Source: JASHVB01 sp049522565 (GTDB taxonomy: Bacteria; Pseudomonadota; Alphaproteobacteria; Acetobacterales; Acetobacteraceae). Taken from it: DNA of 10,611 nt. Position 1 is the first letter of the stretch, and each line of letters opens with the position of its first letter. The DNA is taken from assembly GCA_049522565.1 (NCBI GenBank), contig JBEKNT010000236.1:1-10611 (forward strand). Reading direction: 5' to 3'. The notes beneath the pieces were generated by a model that was given only the letters and a program-made list of their open reading frames with translations, had not been told where the DNA came from and did not search any database. Shown here one piece after another: positions 1 to 7,180 of the stretch. The position numbers and the translations under genes were made by a program.

Positions 1-644
1 GCGCCGGCAAGTCCACCACCTTCCGCATGCTGTGCGGCCTGCTATCCCCGTCCGGAGGCAGCGCACACGTCGCCGGCCTGGACATGCTGCACGCACCCGC
101 CGCGGCCCGCGCGCGCATCGGCTACATGGCGCAGCGGTTCTCGCTCTATGCCGAGTTGTCGGTGCGGGAAAACCTGCGCTTCTTCGCCCGCGTCTATGGC
201 CTGAACCGCGTTGCGCAGGCGCGTGCGATCGACTCGGCGCTACAGCGCTTCGAACTCGGCGACCTTGCCAACACCGTGGCGCACGACCTGCCGCTCGGCC
301 TCAAGCAGCGGCTGGCGCTGGCCGCGGCGCTGCTGCACGCGCCCGCCATCCTGTTTCTCGACGAGCCCACCTCCGGCGTCGATCCGCTGACCCGGCGCGA
401 GTTCTGGAACCGCATCGGCACGCTGGCGGATGCCGGCGTGACCATCATGGTCACCAGCCATTTCATGGACGAAGCGGAATATTGCGACCGGCTGGGCATC
501 GTCAGCCAGGGCCGCCTTGCCGCGGTCGGCACGCCGGCCGAACTGCGCGCCGGCGTGCGTTCGCCGGAGCTGCCCGATCCGACGTTGGAGGATGCGTTTA
601 TCGCCCTGGTCGCGCAGGACGCGACGCGCCGCGAGGCGGCATGA
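1..644 (+). CDS. ABC transporter ATP-binding domain (partial, 5' end outside window)
   Basis: This is the C-terminal 213 residues of an ABC ATPase, read in frame from base 3. It would power export through the two permeases that follow. Visible in order are the end of Walker A (AGKSTT, residues 1-6 of the fragment), the Q-loop (YMAQRFSLY, from about 41), a degenerate signature (LPLGLKQR, about 96) in place of LSGGQ, Walker B with catalytic Glu (ILFLDEP, about 116), the D-loop (SGVDP) and the H-switch (TSHFMDEAE, His at about 153). The C-terminus ends PTLEDAFIALV, as in drug and polymer exporter ATPases. In the YbhF family one polypeptide carries two ATPase domains, so this may be the second half of a roughly 580-residue protein; a single-domain ATPase is the alternative. 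The stop is followed by 152 bp of repeat before the first permease. The family call is firm; the substrate is unknown. Confidence 0.93.
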   Translation, partial: AGKSTTFRMLCGLLSPSGGSAHVAGLDMLHAPAAARARIGYMAQRFSLYAELSVRENLRFFARVYGLNRVAQARAIDSALQRFELGDLANTVAHDLPLGLKQRLALAAALLHAPAILFLDEPTSGVDPLTRREFWNRIGTLADAGVTIMVTSHFMDEAEYCDRLGIVSQGRLAAVGTPAELRAGVRSPELPDPTLEDAFIALVAQDATRREAA

Positions 645-663
645 GCGACCCCCCCGTACACAC

Positions 664-786
664 CCCCCGCTCCGCGGGAGAGGTCAAGCCGCGAAGCGAC
701 GAGGGTGAGGGGCGGAACGCACAGCCCCGCCGTGCGTTACGCCCCTCACCCGGCGCTCCGCGCCGGCCTCTCCCGCGAAGCGGGAG
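664..786. repeat. Nested inverted repeat, REP-like, between ATPase and permease genes
   Basis: The outer arms at 664-683 and 767-786 match at 18 of 20 positions when one is reverse-complemented. The inner arms at 703-720 (gggtgaggggcggaacgc) and 734-751 match at 17 of 18 around a 13-base loop. The right outer arm is itself a perfect hairpin (ctcccgc-gaa-gcgggag, 770-786). The half-unit cgcgggagagg...gggtgaggg appears again at 5078-5115, so this is a dispersed family and not a chance palindrome. It fills almost the whole 152-bp spacer of the operon. Confidence 0.8.
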
Positions 787-796
787 TGGTGTACTC

Positions 797-1909
797 ATGC
801 GCATGCGTGGCCTCCTGCGCAAGGAAATGAAGCACGTCCTGCGCGATCCTTCCGCCATCCTGATCGCGTTCCTGATGCCGCTGGTGCTGCTGCTGGTGCT
901 TGGCTTCGGCATTTCGTTCGACGCCAGGCATATGCCTGTCGCGCTGGTCGCCGACGCGCCGGAGGAAGTCGTGCGCGGCCTGCTGCAAGCGATGGATGCC
1001 TCGCCCTATCTCTCGGTGCAGCGCGCCGCCAGCCTGCATGACGCGCAGGCCGCGCTGACCACCGGCCAGGTGCGCGGCATCGTGGTGGTGCGCGAGGACT
1101 TCGCCCAGCACCTGGCGCACAGCACGGACTGGCCGGCGACCGTCGCTCTGGACGTCAACGGCACCGATCCGAACACCGCGCGCATTCTGGAAGGCTACAT
1201 CAGCGGCGCCTTGCAGGTATGGCTGTCCGGCCAGCAGCAGGAGAAGCGGCTGACGGCGTCCGGTGGCATCGACTTGCAGGTGCGCGACTGGTTCAACCCG
1301 GAACTTCGCTCCGCGGATGCCATCGTCCCCGGCGTGATCGCCATGGTGATGACGATGGCCGGCACGCTGCTGACCGCCGGCGGCGTGTCGCGCGAGTGGG
1401 AGCATGGCACGATGGAGAGCATGCTCGCCTCCCCGGCGCGCTTGGGCGAACTGATCCTGGCACGGCTGGGCTGCAACTTCGTCCTGGGCATCGGCAGCAT
1501 GCTGGTGTCGCTGCTATTGGCCGTCTTCCTGTTCGGCGTGCCGTTCCGCGGCGGTCTGCTCGCACTGGCCGTCGCCGTGTCGCTGTTCCTGGTATTCGCG
1601 CTCGGCTGGGGACTGTTCATCTCGACGCTGGCACGCAACCAGTTCGTCGCGTCGCAGATGGCGTTCCTGACCACGATGATGCCGGCGCTGATGCTGTCCG
1701 GCATGGTCTTCGATATTGCGGCGATGCCGGCGTGGCTGCGCGTGATCACCTATGTCGTGCCGGCGCGCTATCTGGTCGCCATTCTGCAAACCCTGTTCCT
1801 GGCGGGCGATGTCTGGGCGGTGATCCTGCCCAACCTGGCCGCGCTGGCTGCGGCGGCAATTCTGGCCGTGGTCGGCACGGTCCTGGTGACGCGGCGGAGG
1901 CTGGATTGA
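797..1909 (+). CDS. ABC-2 type permease, first of two (YbhS-like)
   Basis: This 370-residue inner-membrane permease is close to the usual length of YbhS/YhhJ-type proteins. It starts MRMRGLLRKEMKHVLRDPS, the cytoplasmic amphipathic start typical of ABC-2 permeases. One membrane segment follows (about residues 20-42), then a large extracytoplasmic domain (about 45-180), then RDWFNPELRS and about five C-terminal membrane segments. The motif GVSREWEHGTMESMLASPA is the conserved coupling region of ABC2_membrane_3 permeases. The ATG at 797 is chosen because the open frame further upstream runs through the palindromic repeat and overlaps the ATPase gene. A Shine-Dalgarno GGGAG (782-786) lies 10 bases upstream, inside the repeat hairpin. 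With the ATPase and the second permease it forms an efflux complex, probably with a periplasmic adaptor encoded upstream, outside the window. The substrate cannot be told from sequence. Confidence 0.93.
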   Translation: MRMRGLLRKEMKHVLRDPSAILIAFLMPLVLLLVLGFGISFDARHMPVALVADAPEEVVRGLLQAMDASPYLSVQRAASLHDAQAALTTGQVRGIVVVREDFAQHLAHSTDWPATVALDVNGTDPNTARILEGYISGALQVWLSGQQQEKRLTASGGIDLQVRDWFNPELRSADAIVPGVIAMVMTMAGTLLTAGGVSREWEHGTMESMLASPARLGELILARLGCNFVLGIGSMLVSLLLAVFLFGVPFRGGLLALAVAVSLFLVFALGWGLFISTLARNQFVASQMAFLTTMMPALMLSGMVFDIAAMPAWLRVITYVVPARYLVAILQTLFLAGDVWAVILPNLAALAAAAILAVVGTVLVTRRRLD

Positions 1910-1941
1910 GCAGCCGGAACTCTGGATTGGGCGGCCGGCAC
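1901..1941 (+). repeat. Two tandem 21-bp imperfect direct repeats at the permease 3' end
   Basis: The sequence ctggattgagcagccgga at 1901-1918 recurs as ctggattgggcggccggc at 1922-1939, with a period of 21 bases. The first unit contains the permease stop codon (1907-1909), so the second looks like a local duplication of the gene end into the spacer. Confidence 0.55.
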
Positions 1942-1947
1942 GCGATC

Positions 1948-2054
1948 CTCCCTCCCCCCTTGTGGGGGAGGGTTGGGGAGGCGGGGCGAACCACCACCGC
2001 CGTCGTGGCCGTTCGACCCCTCTCCCCCACCCTCCCCCACAAGGGGGGAAGGAG
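1948..2054. repeat. Long inverted repeat between the two permease genes
   Basis: The left arm, about 1948-1979, reads ctccctccccccttgtgggg and onward. It matches the reverse complement of about 2023-2054 with only about two differences, around a loop of some 43 bases. Each arm also contains a small palindromic core (ccccccttgtgggg). The consensus differs from the repeat at 664-786, so this is a second family. It ends 30 bases before the next start codon. Confidence 0.75.
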
Positions 2055-2084
2055 TCTGCTGGTTTCCTTGGCACTGTGGCCCTG

Positions 2085-3182
2085 ATGTTCCGTCGTATCC
2101 TCGCACTGATGCTGAAAGAGCTTTCGGCGCTTTGGAAAGATCCGAAGACGCGGCGGGTCATCCTGATTCCGCCGATCGTGCAGGTGGTGCTGTTCGCCTA
2201 CGCCGCGAATTACGACGTGACCGACGTGTCGCTCGGCGTGTGGAACGAAGATGCCGGCGCGCAGTCGGCCGAACTGGTGCGCCGCTTCGCCGCCTCGCCC
2301 GCCTTCCACGTGGTGCTCGCGCCGCAATCGCCCGCCCAGGCACGCACGGCATTGGACGCCAAGACGGTCGCCGCGGTGCTGCACCTGCCGCAGACCTTCT
2401 CGGCCGACGTGCTGGCCGGGCGTCCCGCCCAGGCGCAATTGCTGGTCGATGCGCGCCGCTCCAACACCGCGCTGATGTTGCAGGGTTACGCCGCGGACAT
2501 CGTCGCCGATTACGCGGCGGGTCTGCATCCCGGTCACACGCCGCTGGTGCTGCTGACGCGCGACTGGTTCAACCCCACGCTGGAGAGCACCTGGTTCATC
2601 CTGCCCGGCCTGGTCTGCGTGCTGTCGATGATCATGGCGCTGCTGATCAGCGCGTTGGCGCTGGCGCGCGAGCGCGAACTCGGCACGCTGGAGCAATTGC
2701 TGGTGACGCCGTTGCGCCCGCTGGAGATCCTGTGCGGCAAGGCGCTGCCCGGCATCATCGTCGGCATGCTCGACGCCAACATCGTCATCGTGGCGGCGCT
2801 GCTGTGGTTCCGTCTGCCGTTCCGCGGCGACCTGCTGCTGCTCCAGGCAATGCTGCTGCTGTACACCCTCACCGGCACCGCCATCGGCCTGGCGATCTCC
2901 AGTCTTGCGCGCACCCAGCAGCAGGCGATGCTTGGCGTATTCGTCATCGCGTCGCCGATGATCGTGCTGTCCGGCTACGCCGCGCCGGTCGAGAACATGC
3001 CGCCGATCGTCGAGTTCATCGGCCGCGCCGATCCGGTGCGCTACATGCTGGTCGCCGCACGCGGCCTGTTCCTGCAAGACATGCCGTTGGCGGTGGTCTT
3101 GCAACAAGCCTGGCCGATGGCGCTGATCGCGCTGGTCATGCTGGTGGTGGCCGGCGTGGCGGTGCGCCGCGCGGTGGCCTGA
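2085..3182 (+). CDS. ABC-2 type permease, second of two (YbhR-like)
   Basis: This 365-residue partner permease has the same architecture as the one before it: N-terminal RRILALMLKELSALWKDPKT, one membrane segment (about residues 25-45), an extracytoplasmic domain (about 50-170), then five to six C-terminal membrane segments. It carries RDWFNPTLESTWFILPGL and ALARERELGTLEQLLVTPLR, the hallmark stretches of YbhR/YhhJ-type permeases, and VLSGYAAPVENMP near the last segments. It pairs with the first permease as a heterodimer. The ATG at 2085 has no clear Shine-Dalgarno, and an in-frame GTG at 2076 is no better. The nearest purine-rich run (ggaaggag, 2047-2054) belongs to the repeat arm and is 30 bases away. 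Translation may therefore be weak or depend on structure. The gene is the last of the operon visible here. Confidence 0.93.
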   Translation: MFRRILALMLKELSALWKDPKTRRVILIPPIVQVVLFAYAANYDVTDVSLGVWNEDAGAQSAELVRRFAASPAFHVVLAPQSPAQARTALDAKTVAAVLHLPQTFSADVLAGRPAQAQLLVDARRSNTALMLQGYAADIVADYAAGLHPGHTPLVLLTRDWFNPTLESTWFILPGLVCVLSMIMALLISALALARERELGTLEQLLVTPLRPLEILCGKALPGIIVGMLDANIVIVAALLWFRLPFRGDLLLLQAMLLLYTLTGTAIGLAISSLARTQQQAMLGVFVIASPMIVLSGYAAPVENMPPIVEFIGRADPVRYMLVAARGLFLQDMPLAVVLQQAWPMALIALVMLVVAGVAVRRAVA

Positions 3183-3243
3183 GCGCGGTATGGTCGCACG
3201 GGCTATTTTCGTATGGCGATGACGATCGTAGACTGGCAACCGG

Positions 3244-3382
3244 CCTGGGACCGACCCAGGGGTTCAGCCCACCCGTCATGGCCGGCGAAGACAGGCCATC
3301 CACGACTGTGCTTGTTTCGATCGGCATAGTCGTTGATGGCGGGCCGGAGCCTGCCCCCGGGCGCTTGACCCGGGGGCCCGCC
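3244..3382. repeat. Hairpin-rich intergenic element (alphaproteobacterial style)
   Basis: The spacer 3183-3420 carries three hairpins. These are cctggg-accga-cccagg (3244-3260), atggcc...ggccat (3278-3299) and a strong gcccccggg-cgcttga-cccgggggc (3353-3377) flanked by a competing pair ggcgggcc (3338-3345) and ggcccgcc (3375-3382). The cgtcatggccgg...ggccatccacgac wording resembles a repeat common between genes in alphaproteobacteria. None has a T-run, so termination of the ABC operon here is possible but not shown. Confidence 0.55.
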
Positions 3383-3410
3383 AAGACGGATCGGGACCTG
3401 CTAACAGGGT

Positions 3411-3414
3411 GGAG
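3411..3414 (+). promoter_or_regulatory. Ribosome binding site deciding a GTG start
   Basis: GGAG sits 6 bases before the GTG at 3421. The alternative in-frame GTG at 3409 overlaps this site and has no purine-rich run at proper distance, so 3421 is preferred. Confidence 0.6.
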
Positions 3415-3420
3415 AGTCAA

Positions 3421-5061
3421 GTGACCGGCAACAGCGCCTACCTGGCGGACCTCGACCGCAACCAGGCGAACTACGCGCCACTGACGCCGCTGACGTTCCT
3501 GGAGCGGGCGGCCTATGTCTATCCGGACAAGCCGTCCGTGGTGCACGGCGCCGAACGCTATACCTGGCGCGAGACCTATGCCCGCTGTCGCCGTCTCGCC
3601 TCCGCACTGGCGCGCCGCGGCATCGGCAAGAACGACACCGTCGCGGTGATGGCGCCGAACACGCCGCCGATGTGCGAGGCCGCGTTCGGCGTGCCGATGT
3701 GCGGCGCCGTGCTGAACCCGCTGAACACCCGGCTCGACGCCGAGACGGTCGCGTTCATGCTGCGCCATGGCGGCGCCCGTGCGCTGATCACCGATCGCGA
3801 GTTCTCCCCGGTGGTCGGCAAGGCACTCGCCTTGCTCGACGTGAAGCCGCTCGTCATCGACATCGACGATCCCCTCTGCCAGGACGGCGCCTTGCTCGGC
3901 GAGACCACGTATGAAGCCTTCCTGGCGGAAGGCGATCCGGACTACGACTGGCAACCGCCGCAGGACGAGTGGGACGCGATATCGCTGAGCTACACGTCCG
4001 GCACCACCGGCGATCCGAAGGGCGTGGTCTACCACCATCGCGGCGCGCATCTGAACGCGGTGAGCAATATCCTCAACTGGGGCATGCCGCATCACGCGGT
4101 ATATCTCTGGACCCTGCCGATGTTCCATTGCAACGGCTGGTGCTTCCCGTGGACCGTCGCCGAGCGCGCCGGCGTCAACGTGTGCCTGCGCCGCATCGAG
4201 GCGAAGGCGGCATGGGATGCGATCCGCACGCATGGCGTGACGCATATGTGCGGCGCGCCGATCGTCTATTCCATGCTGATCAATGCGCCGGCGGAACTGC
4301 GCGCCGGCGTGCGGCAGCGCATTGCCGGCCAGGTCGCCGGCGCCGCGCCGCCCGCCGCCATCATCGAAGGCGCCGAGAAGATCGGCATCGAGCTGACGCA
4401 TGTCTATGGGTTGACCGAGACGTACGGCCCCGCCGCGGTCTGCGCCAAGCATGCGGCATGGAGTGCGATGCCGATCGATCAGCGCGCCGAGCGCAACGGC
4501 CGCCAGGGCGTGCGCACGCCGTTGCAGGAAGCGATGGCCGTGCTCGATCCGGAAACCATGCAGCCGGTGCCGTGGGACGGCGAGACGATGGGCGAGATCA
4601 TGTTCCGCGGCAACATCACGATGAAGGGCTATCTGCAGAACCCATCAGCCACGGAACGCGCTTTTGCCGGCGGGTGGTTCCACACCGGCGACCTCGCGGT
4701 GATGCAGCCGGACGGCTACGTGAAGATCCGCGACCGGTCGAAGGACATCATCATCTCCGGCGGCGAGAACATTTCATCGATCGAGGTGGAGGAGGTGCTG
4801 TACCACCATCCCGCCGTGCTGAGCGCCGCCGTGGTGGCGCAGCCCGACGAGAAATGGGGCGAAACGCCCTGTGCGTTCGTCGAGTTGAAGCCGGACGCCG
4901 CGGTGAGTGCCGAGGACCTGCGTGCGTTCTGCCGCGAACGGCTGGCGCATTTCAAGGTGCCGAGGACATTCGTGTTCCGGGAGATTCCGAAGACCTCGAC
5001 GGGGAAGATTCAGAAATTCGTGCTGCGCGAAGTGGCGAAATCCGCCAGCGCGATTACCTAA
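3421..5061 (+). CDS. AMP-forming acyl-CoA synthetase
   Basis: This 546-residue cytoplasmic enzyme would activate a carboxylic acid with ATP to acyl-AMP and then to acyl-CoA. All motifs of the ANL superfamily are intact: the phosphate loop SYTSGTTGDPKG (about 190-201), YGLTETYGP (from 329), WFHTGDL (from 419), DRSKDIIISGGENIS (from 438) with the hinge region, and the C-terminal PKTSTGKIQK with catalytic Lys529. The N-terminus (NYAPLTPLTFLERAAYVYPD) and the length fit the acyl-CoA synthetase/DmdB-like group of about 540 residues, which takes short- to medium-chain or methylmercaptopropionate-like acids. Substrate specificity cannot be read reliably. The start is a GTG. The gene stands alone, 238 bp after the ABC operon and convergent with the HEPN gene. 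Its stop codon lies in the left arm of a hairpin. Confidence 0.95.
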   Translation: MTGNSAYLADLDRNQANYAPLTPLTFLERAAYVYPDKPSVVHGAERYTWRETYARCRRLASALARRGIGKNDTVAVMAPNTPPMCEAAFGVPMCGAVLNPLNTRLDAETVAFMLRHGGARALITDREFSPVVGKALALLDVKPLVIDIDDPLCQDGALLGETTYEAFLAEGDPDYDWQPPQDEWDAISLSYTSGTTGDPKGVVYHHRGAHLNAVSNILNWGMPHHAVYLWTLPMFHCNGWCFPWTVAERAGVNVCLRRIEAKAAWDAIRTHGVTHMCGAPIVYSMLINAPAELRAGVRQRIAGQVAGAAPPAAIIEGAEKIGIELTHVYGLTETYGPAAVCAKHAAWSAMPIDQRAERNGRQGVRTPLQEAMAVLDPETMQPVPWDGETMGEIMFRGNITMKGYLQNPSATERAFAGGWFHTGDLAVMQPDGYVKIRDRSKDIIISGGENISSIEVEEVLYHHPAVLSAAVVAQPDEKWGETPCAFVELKPDAAVSAEDLRAFCRERLAHFKVPRTFVFREIPKTSTGKIQKFVLREVAKSASAIT

Positions 5062-5150
5062 CCTCTCCCGCGTTGCGCGCGGGAGAGGTTACCGCGCAGC
5101 GGCGGGTGAGGGTGATCGGGTCGGCACGCAGCCGGCCCCCTGGAGCCGGC
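5060..5150. repeat. REP-like repeat with hairpins between convergent genes (possible terminator)
   Basis: A perfect 13-bp stem with a 5-base loop (5060-5072 and 5078-5090) begins at the stop codon of the acyl-CoA synthetase. The part 5078-5115 matches the half-unit at about 674-710, which makes it another copy of that family. A second hairpin gccggc-cccctgga-gccggc spans 5131-5150, just before the HEPN stop. There are no T-runs. Because two genes converge here, the hairpins may end or protect both transcripts, but this is inferred from position only. Confidence 0.6.
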
Positions 5151-5156
5151 CCCTAT

Positions 5157-5597
5157 TTATGCCTTGCCAGCGTCCTTGGCGGGCGGCGGGGCATGTGACC
5201 GCAATGCCGCATCGAGTTGTGCAATCACGTCCAGCGCCCCGGACAGTTCTTCCGCGTCAGGCTCGGGTTCCGGTTCGTCTTCCCCCGGATAGCGATAGGC
5301 AACCCCCCACGCCGTCCACGCACCCAGCGCAGTCAGCAGGGGTCGCAGCGTTGGGAAGCACGGCAGCACGGATTGCGCCAGCGTATCCAGGTCGTGCGTT
5401 TTCCGGAAGTCGATCCCTGCCTGCACCAGAAATCCCTTCAGCAATTTTTCGGCGGCTTGCTGGCAATGATAAGCAGCGCCGCCAAGTGCCGGGGGATCGA
5501 AACCGAGGCAACCGCGCGCGATCCGCGCATCATCTCCGGCGTGGCGTATCCAGCCATCGACCCTGTGCCAGCGCGCGAGGCGATCAGGATCGGTCAT
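5157..5597 (-). CDS. HEPN domain protein, partner of MNT nucleotidyltransferase (putative toxin)
   Basis: This 146-residue, mostly helical protein has the HEPN core AAYHCQQAAEKLLKGFL (residues 41-57) followed by RKTHDLDTLA (65-74) and a later AYRYPGE (100-106), the pattern of the PF05168-type HEPN family. An acidic Pro/Glu-rich stretch (106-117) follows. The ATG at 5597 is chosen because it lies 14 bases inside the end of the upstream MNT gene, an overlap typical of these pairs; the longer open frame upstream is an out-of-frame reading of that gene. In characterised HepT-MntA systems the HEPN partner is an RNase toxin with an R-x4-6-H motif. Here the core has RKTH, and an RX4H occurs only at the extreme N-terminus (Arg6-His11), so RNase activity cannot be assumed. 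A non-toxic HEPN/MNT pair is the alternative. Confidence 0.85.
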   Translation of the reverse strand: MTDPDRLARWHRVDGWIRHAGDDARIARGCLGFDPPALGGAAYHCQQAAEKLLKGFLVQAGIDFRKTHDLDTLAQSVLPCFPTLRPLLTALGAWTAWGVAYRYPGEDEPEPEPDAEELSGALDVIAQLDAALRSHAPPPAKDAGKA

Positions 5598-5925
5598 AAA
5601 CCACGACGCCATCCAAAACGGCGGCTCGCGACAGCGTCCCGGCGATCCGAGAGTTCTGCTGAAAGACCTTTTCCCGCACCGGGATGACATCGGCCGGCGC
5701 GTGGTACGATTTTCGGGACTCATACCCGGCTTTCAGTGTGACCTTCTCCACGGGGGTGTCGTCATCGACGATGACAAGCAGGTCGATATCGCTGTCGGGT
5801 CCGGCCTCGCCGCGCGCGGCCGAGCCGAATAAGATCACCCGCCGCGGGTTGAAGTATGCGACGACCGAATCGAGCAGCGCCGGTGGGACCAGCGGGATAT
5901 TTTCGGATTGGGATCGGTCTCGCAT
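5584..5925 (-). CDS. MNT-type minimal nucleotidyltransferase (putative antitoxin)
   Basis: This 113-residue protein of the polymerase-beta-like nucleotidyltransferase fold is the first gene of the HEPN/MNT pair. It has ILFGSAARGEAGPDSDIDLLV (residues 31-51), which fits G-S-X10-D-X-D exactly, with Gly34, Ser35, Asp46 and Asp48; Asp79 in ADVIPV is a candidate third acidic residue. In the HepT-MntA group the MNT protein transfers AMP from ATP onto the HEPN toxin to silence it. That role is inferred here from family and gene pairing. The ATG at 5925 is preferred over an upstream GTG (5952) because AAGGCGG lies 9 bases before it (5935-5941). The genes overlap by 14 bases, implying translational coupling. 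Confidence 0.88.
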   Translation of the reverse strand: MRDRSQSENIPLVPPALLDSVVAYFNPRRVILFGSAARGEAGPDSDIDLLVIVDDDTPVEKVTLKAGYESRKSYHAPADVIPVREKVFQQNSRIAGTLSRAAVLDGVVVYDRS

Positions 5926-6612
5926 GGCTTCAAGCCGCCTTGGCCGAAGCACTCGGTTCGCATCTTGTCCTCAGCTTGGAAGCATCCATGGATTCCATCA
6001 TACGGTCACTCTGGCACGTTCGGGTGATTCGTGCACGCGTAGTACGCCGCCGCCGATGCTGACACGCGCCACCTTGGTCCGCTTGGAGGTTTTGGTCCAC
6101 TTCTCGGTCCAGGCTGGTGGACCGGCTCTTTGGACCGTTCGGCGTGTTGGACGACGGCCGAGTGCCGGCGGACAGGGTGTCTGTAGTATACGGGCGATAC
6201 TGTGTCGATATGTCTGGTCTTGTCCCATAGGCAAATGAGGCAACCCACAAGCTGATCCCAAGTGGTGGATCATTCGCGGGATGGCGGCTGGACGGCGGGC
6301 GGCGACCCTGCAGATGCTAACACCCCGACCGACGTGGGCAAACCATTTGGCGCCCGAACCGGCAGAGGCGTCCGCCTCGTCTTGTGTGCAACGATTGGCT
6401 TGGTGACCACGTCGCCCGCGGTTGCGGTGATACTCCGTACATAGGAAGTGGCGGCAGATCGACAAGAGCGGAAGATCCCTCTATCGGGCAAACCCCGATC
6501 CCTTGGAGTGCTGATCGGAGAGCGTCTGTAGCTTGTGGCCATTCCAACCGTGAGGCACATGTTGATGGAGGGCCGACCATCAAAAGCTGGGTCTCTCTAC
6601 CAAGGGCAGGAA
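5926..6612. other. About 690 bp with no recognisable gene
   Basis: Open frames occur on both strands (for example about 155 codons at 5998-6465 minus), but none has a recognisable motif, a good ribosome site or protein-like composition. Base composition is visibly less GC-rich than in the flanking genes. The 61-base stretch 6076-6136 contains GGTCC three times and then GGACC twice. I see no RNA gene and no convincing mobile-element ends. It is probably decayed or foreign DNA. Confidence 0.5.
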
Positions 6613-6653
6613 CAAAACCCCGCGCATGCGCGAAGATGCACGCGAGGCTTTTG
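6613..6653. terminator. Possible bidirectional intrinsic terminator
   Basis: Imperfect arms caaaaccccgcg and cgcgaggcttttg flank a 16-base loop, so both strands show a GC stem followed by a short T-run. The left part contains the perfect palindrome cgcgcatgcgcg (6621-6632). The stem has a mismatch and a bulge, and no intact gene lies next to it, so this is weak. Confidence 0.3.
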
Positions 6654-6695
6654 CCGTTCGGGGTAAGGCACCAACGGCCTTCATCCGCTATAACG

Positions 6696-7180
6696 CTACT
6701 TCTCCAGCAGTGATGAATTCTGAATAGATCGTATGCCGTTGAGGAAATGAGTAGGATGCTTCGTGTTGACCATCGCTATGAGCCGAGTCACAAACGGCTG
6801 AGCCTTCGCAGCGGCCGCAGTCAATGAGACATTCAGGTTTTCGGTATTTCGGGAGCGCCGAAAGCAATGTTGCCCACTGGAACTTACCGTAGTACGATCG
6901 ATAGATCGCGGGTTCAAGGTTTTGCACGTAAGTCGCACATCGGACGTGCCAGTGGATATTCGGCATTGTGTCGAAGTCGGACGAAGTCATGTTCCCAGTT
7001 TTCAAACATGGTTTCTGAGGCTGATAAGTCTGTACGATCCGTCTCGCCGCCGGGATTTTGTCCGAGAACCAAACGCGGAAAGGGGTGGACGCGGGAGTAG
7101 AACGCCCTGTAGAAGCAATGATATCGCAGCCATGATGCTTCACAATAGCGACGATTTATTTCGCTCATTCTTCGAGTCAT
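6696..7180 (-). pseudogene. Frame-broken gene, possibly of the uracil-DNA glycosylase-like fold
   Basis: Three minus-strand frames appear to carry successive pieces of one protein. From the ATG at 7180 the first frame gives RVHPFPRLVLGQNPGGETD and later YPLARPMCDL, then stops near 6914. A second frame gives LEPAIYRSYYGKFQWAT at about 6940-6870. A third gives FRRSRNTENLNVSL...PFVTRLIAMV to a stop at 6696. The LVLGQNPGG element resembles the first motif of uracil-DNA-glycosylase-superfamily proteins, and the later pieces resemble the FFRSR...PFV..LI stretch of related hypothetical proteins; this is recollection of pattern and not a search result. At least two frameshifts are needed, from decay or sequencing error. 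The original function is unknown. Confidence 0.4.

Noticed and set aside
664..2054. CRISPR-like array from the repeated palindromes
   Set aside because: The repeats are long inverted pairs of two families, not regularly spaced direct repeats, and no cas genes are present.
1746..3239. Very long minus-strand open frame opposite the second permease
   Set aside because: A high-GC shadow of the permease: rich in His/Gln/Arg, passes through both the repeat and the coding gene, with no domain.
6076..6136. Cluster of GGTCC (three) and GGACC (two) motifs as a possible binding array
   Set aside because: Spacing is irregular and the motif is short; such clustering can arise by chance in this composition.
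5998..6465. Minus-strand open frame of about 155 codons
   Set aside because: No ribosome site, no recognisable motif, composition rich in Arg/Pro/Ser as in chance frames, and overlaps other equally long frames.
6384..6713. Plus-strand open frame of about 109 codons in the gene-poor patch
   Set aside because: No family resemblance or ribosome site; not distinguishable from a chance frame.
6900..6930. gcgggttcaaggttttgc, looking like a tRNA T-loop
   Set aside because: No acceptor, D or anticodon stem can be built around it.
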